A DNA stretch of 14,095 bases from Pseudomonadota bacterium (GTDB taxonomy: Bacteria; Pseudomonadota; Alphaproteobacteria; Sphingomonadales; Sphingomonadaceae). The DNA lies in the NCBI GenBank assembly GCA_023426225.1, contig JAFABD010000219.1, forward strand, positions 1 through 14,095, written 5' to 3'. The translations under genes and the position numbers were made by a program. Within the stretch, counting starts at the first letter, position 1, and each line of letters starts with the position of its first letter. The notes under the pieces were generated by a model, which saw only the letters and a program-made list of their open reading frames with translations, searched no databases and was not told the DNA's origin. Below, piece after piece: positions 11,690 through 14,095 of the stretch.

Positions 11690-13227
11690 TGAACTGGCTC
11701 GATCGCGCCATCGGCTGGATCTCGCCGACCACGGCAGTGCGGCGCGTCCGGGCACGCTCCGCGCTCGACATCGCCTCGCGCGCCTATGAGGGCGCCCGGC
11801 GTGATCACCGGACCGCCTCATGGCAGGTCAGCAGCACCAGCTCGAACGCCGAGATCGCCGGCGCCGAGGAGCTGCTGCGCAACCGGTCGCGCGACCTGGT
11901 GCGCAACAACGGCTATGCCGGGCAGATCATCGAGACGGTGGCCGACCATATCGTCGGCACCGGCATCGTCTCGGCGCCTACCGGCCTGCGCGGTCGCAAT
12001 CTGGCGCGCGTCCAGGACGCCTATGCGCGCTGGATCGACCATTGCGATTTCGACGGCGATCAGGATCTGAACGGCCTGCTTTGGCTCGCGATCAAGGCCA
12101 TGGCAGAGAGCGGATCGTCGTTGATCCGCATCCGCCGCCAGGCGTTCGACGCGACGACCCGCATCGCCCCGGTCCGCCTGCAGCTGCTCGAGCCCGATTT
12201 CATCGATGCCGGAAAAAACGAGCTCACGCCGTCCGGTGGCTGGATCGACCGCGGCATCGAATATGACAATGAGGGGCGCCGCATCGCCTTCTGGTTGTTC
12301 GACGCGCATCCCGGCGACGTCGCGCAATGGCGCCGAGCCGCCTGGCGCAGCCAGCGCGTTCCCGCCGACGAGTTGATCTACCTGTTCGACAAACAGCGGC
12401 CGGGGCAGGACCGTGGCGTCCCGCTGCTCGCGCCGGCGATCATGACGTTGCAGGACCTGCGCAGCTATTTCGCGGCCGAGCTCGTCCGCAAACGCGTCGC
12501 TGCGTGCATGGTTGGCGTCATCACGACGCAGGACAGCGATCTGTATCTCGGCACCGACGCCAACAAGTCGAAGGCCGCCTACGGACCCCAGACGCAGCGT
12601 TTTGAGCCGGGCATGTGGACCCGCCTGCTCCCGGGCGAGGACGTCAAGTTCCATGCGCCGCAGGGCGATTCGCAGGTCGACCAGATGGCGGTGCAGTATC
12701 TGCGCGAAACGGCCGCCGCCGCCGGCGTGATGTACGAGCATGCGACCGGCGATTTCAGCCGCGTCAACTATTCGTCCTGGCGCGCGGGGCACCACGGGTT
12801 CCGGCGGCGCATGGAGCGCAAACAGTGGAGCATCGCGATCCACAAGGGGTCGCGCCCGATCGCCGATGCCTTCACCGATGCGGCCTTCGCCGCGGCCCTG
12901 ATCCCCGCCAAGCCGGGCTGGCGCCACACGCCCCCAGGCTTCATCTCGGTCGATCCGTACAAGGACGCCCAGGCGGACCTGCTCAACCTGCGGATGGGCA
13001 AGGTCAGCCCGGCCGAGTTGGTCGAGGAGCGCGGCTACGACTATCTCGAGTTCCTCGCCGCCTATGCCGCCGCGCTGCGGCAGTCGGACGAGGCGTTTGC
13101 CGATCTCGGCGGCGTGATGTTCGACGGCGATCCGCGCAAGGCCGCCGCCGGCACCACAGTCACCGACAAGGCCGCCGGCACCAATGACCAGGCGACAGCC
13201 GATCAGGCCGCCGCCCAGGCCGCGTAA
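11689..13227 (+). CDS. Portal protein, lambda GpB family
   Basis: The 512-aa protein follows the lambda-type portal pattern. RSRDLVRNNGYAGQIIETVA then DHIVGTGI lies at about 66-93, LLEPDFID is mid-protein, and ELIYLFDKQRPGQDRGVPLL then APAIMTLQDL precedes residue 270. GDFSRVNYSSWRAGHHGFRR near 354-373 is the conserved arginine-rich segment. Portals form the dodecameric ring at one capsid vertex through which DNA enters and to which the terminase and connector bind. The C-terminal tail is Ala/Thr/Asp rich and probably disordered. The start overlaps the gpW stop by one base. Length is near the usual 500-540 residues, and no truncation is seen. Confidence 0.96.
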   Translation: MNWLDRAIGWISPTTAVRRVRARSALDIASRAYEGARRDHRTASWQVSSTSSNAEIAGAEELLRNRSRDLVRNNGYAGQIIETVADHIVGTGIVSAPTGLRGRNLARVQDAYARWIDHCDFDGDQDLNGLLWLAIKAMAESGSSLIRIRRQAFDATTRIAPVRLQLLEPDFIDAGKNELTPSGGWIDRGIEYDNEGRRIAFWLFDAHPGDVAQWRRAAWRSQRVPADELIYLFDKQRPGQDRGVPLLAPAIMTLQDLRSYFAAELVRKRVAACMVGVITTQDSDLYLGTDANKSKAAYGPQTQRFEPGMWTRLLPGEDVKFHAPQGDSQVDQMAVQYLRETAAAAGVMYEHATGDFSRVNYSSWRAGHHGFRRRMERKQWSIAIHKGSRPIADAFTDAAFAAALIPAKPGWRHTPPGFISVDPYKDAQADLLNLRMGKVSPAELVEERGYDYLEFLAAYAAALRQSDEAFADLGGVMFDGDPRKAAAGTTVTDKAAGTNDQATADQAAAQAA

Positions 13228-13248
13228 CCCTCACAAGGATCCCCCAGC

Positions 13249-14095
13249 ATGCGGATACTGACCGCCGCGCCCGGTGCGCGGGCCGATTTCCTGCGTCTGC
13301 TAACCCGGCAGGCACCCGGCGCACCGGTGGCAACCCGCGAACGCGGCTCCCCGCCGGATCGGCGCGGAACGCGATCGGCGACGTTCACGCCATCGACCTA
13401 CGATGCCCAGGCGCGGACGGTCGAGGTCGTGCTGTCGACCGGCGCGCGCGTCCGCCGCTGGTTTGGGTACGAGGAGCTGGCGATCGGCGCGGCTGCGATC
13501 GATCTGTCGCGCGTGGGGCAGGGGCAGTGCCCTCTGCTCAACGCGCACAACCAGTCGTCGATGGACGATGTCCTCGGCCGGGTGATTTCCGCGCGGGTCG
13601 ACGGCACCCGCCTGATCGGCGTCGTCCAGTTCGCCGATACCGAACAGGGCCGCCGGGCCGAGGGGATGGTCGCCCGCGGCGAGCTGGTCGGCATCTCGGT
13701 CGGCTATCTCGTCCGCACCTGGACGCTCACCGAGGTGCTCGACACCGAAGATGAGGTGTGGACCGCCACCAGCTGGGAGCTGGTGGAGGCCAGCCTCGTC
13801 CCTGTCCCCGCCGACCCGAACGCCGGGGTCCGGTCGCTGGGCGATGATCACCCCGGCGAACCTGCCGCCACCGGCACCCCCTCCACTGCACAGGATGACG
13901 AAATGCTGACGCGTTCGCTCGGCGGCGACCCCGCCAATTCCACTCCCGGCGCCGCCACCACGGCTGCGCCCGCGACCGGCGATGCCGGCACGCGCACCGA
14001 ACCCACCGCCCAGACCCCTGCGGCGCCGGCGGCATCGAACCCGCCGGCGACCGACACCGGCCAGCGCCAGGCGCCGGCAACGCTCACCGCGGCAC
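13249..14095 (+). CDS. HK97-type (S78) prohead protease, 3' partial
   Basis: The visible 282 residues contain a peptidase S78 domain at about 45-196. Segments are TYDAQARTVEVVLSTGARVR, LLNAHNQSSMDDVLGRVISA with candidate catalytic H100, GELVGISVGYLV with candidate nucleophile S150, and WELVEASLVPVPADPNAGVR with E177/E180. This enzyme cleaves scaffold and capsid proteins during head maturation. From about 201 onward the sequence is Ala/Pro/Thr-rich and runs off the window without a stop. That suggests either a scaffold-like tail or a fusion to a following capsid protein. The ATG at 13249 has AAGGA about 11 nt upstream, and the gap after the portal gene is 21 bp. Confidence 0.9.
   Translation, partial: MRILTAAPGARADFLRLLTRQAPGAPVATRERGSPPDRRGTRSATFTPSTYDAQARTVEVVLSTGARVRRWFGYEELAIGAAAIDLSRVGQGQCPLLNAHNQSSMDDVLGRVISARVDGTRLIGVVQFADTEQGRRAEGMVARGELVGISVGYLVRTWTLTEVLDTEDEVWTATSWELVEASLVPVPADPNAGVRSLGDDHPGEPAATGTPSTAQDDEMLTRSLGGDPANSTPGAATTAAPATGDAGTRTEPTAQTPAAPAASNPPATDTGQRQAPATLTAA

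Larger units (their letters stand above)
1..14095. mobile_element. Temperate phage / prophage segment (control, early, packaging and head modules)
   Basis: The order leftward small genes, divergent repressor region, early regulators, Gam, terminase small subunit, terminase large subunit, gpW-like protein, portal and prohead protease is a typical temperate tailed-phage layout. No bacterial housekeeping gene is visible. Neither end of the element lies in the window: no integrase, transposase or attachment repeat is seen, and the protease gene runs off the right edge. Whether it is an integrated prophage or a phage genome cannot be decided from this sequence. Confidence 0.93.

Noticed and set aside
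11818..12927. Leftward 369-aa open frame in the portal region
   Set aside because: It is antisense to the portal gene and has compositional bias only.
13710..13718. CGTCCGCAC in the protease gene as a sixth terminase-type repeat
   Set aside because: A single copy 4.6 kb from the cluster, within conserved coding sequence, is compatible with chance.
1..14095. CRISPR array, tRNA genes, insertion sequence or attachment-site duplication
   Set aside because: No regularly spaced repeats, cloverleaf-like sequence, transposase or long direct repeat was found by reading; a tRNA scan could still be run.

Overview
The window is an internal segment of a temperate tailed phage (a prophage or phage genome) from a high-GC alphaproteobacterium. 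A sphingomonad-type host is likely but inferred only from base composition and protein flavour. Nearly every gene has a phage role. Genes are tightly packed with repeated ATGA and TGATG stop/start overlaps. The right half is a canonical packaging and head module. No integrase, attachment site, tRNA, rRNA or CRISPR array is visible, and the window ends inside the prohead protease gene.

Left arm (2-1961, all leftward): a CII-like regulator candidate (1488-1961) is followed by a chain of small overlapping genes. These are an HTH/cysteine-cluster protein, a one-helix membrane protein, a coiled-coil protein, a stand-alone FtsK gamma DNA-binding domain and a GapR-family (DUF2312) nucleoid protein. 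A gene-free control region (1962-2390) holds two perfect 12-bp inverted repeats and a probable rightward promoter for a 74-aa protein.

Immunity region (2620-5303): a BcepMu gp16-like DNA-binding protein and a 57-aa protein run leftward. An XRE repressor runs rightward. Between them are two operator-like sequences with identical half-site spacing, the second lying over the repressor start codon. The repressor HTH looks about five residues short. Directly downstream, in the same orientation, is a three-gene cassette: a secreted cysteine-containing protein, a WYL-like/TerB-like fusion and a three-helix membrane protein. Its position matches rexAB next to lambda cI, so lysogenic conversion or superinfection defence is the leading hypothesis. 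It is the best candidate here for an undescribed system.

Early rightward region (5376-8601): a winged-helix regulator, a likely late or early regulator (DUF6456-like architecture), two short proteins and a Mu-type Gam end-protection protein. A two-gene leftward island interrupts it (6530-7519): an XRE domain fused to a PD-(D/E)XK nuclease-like domain, and an Adhesin_E-like exported protein.

Packaging and head module (8744-14095, rightward): terminase small subunit, GpA-type terminase large subunit, gpW-like head-tail joining protein, lambda-type portal and an HK97-type (S78) prohead protease cut by the window end. A cluster of five TGTCCGCAC-type repeats lies inside the small-subunit gene and is a candidate terminase recognition site. 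The genome is mosaic: Mu-like immunity and Gam proteins sit beside lambda-like packaging and head genes.
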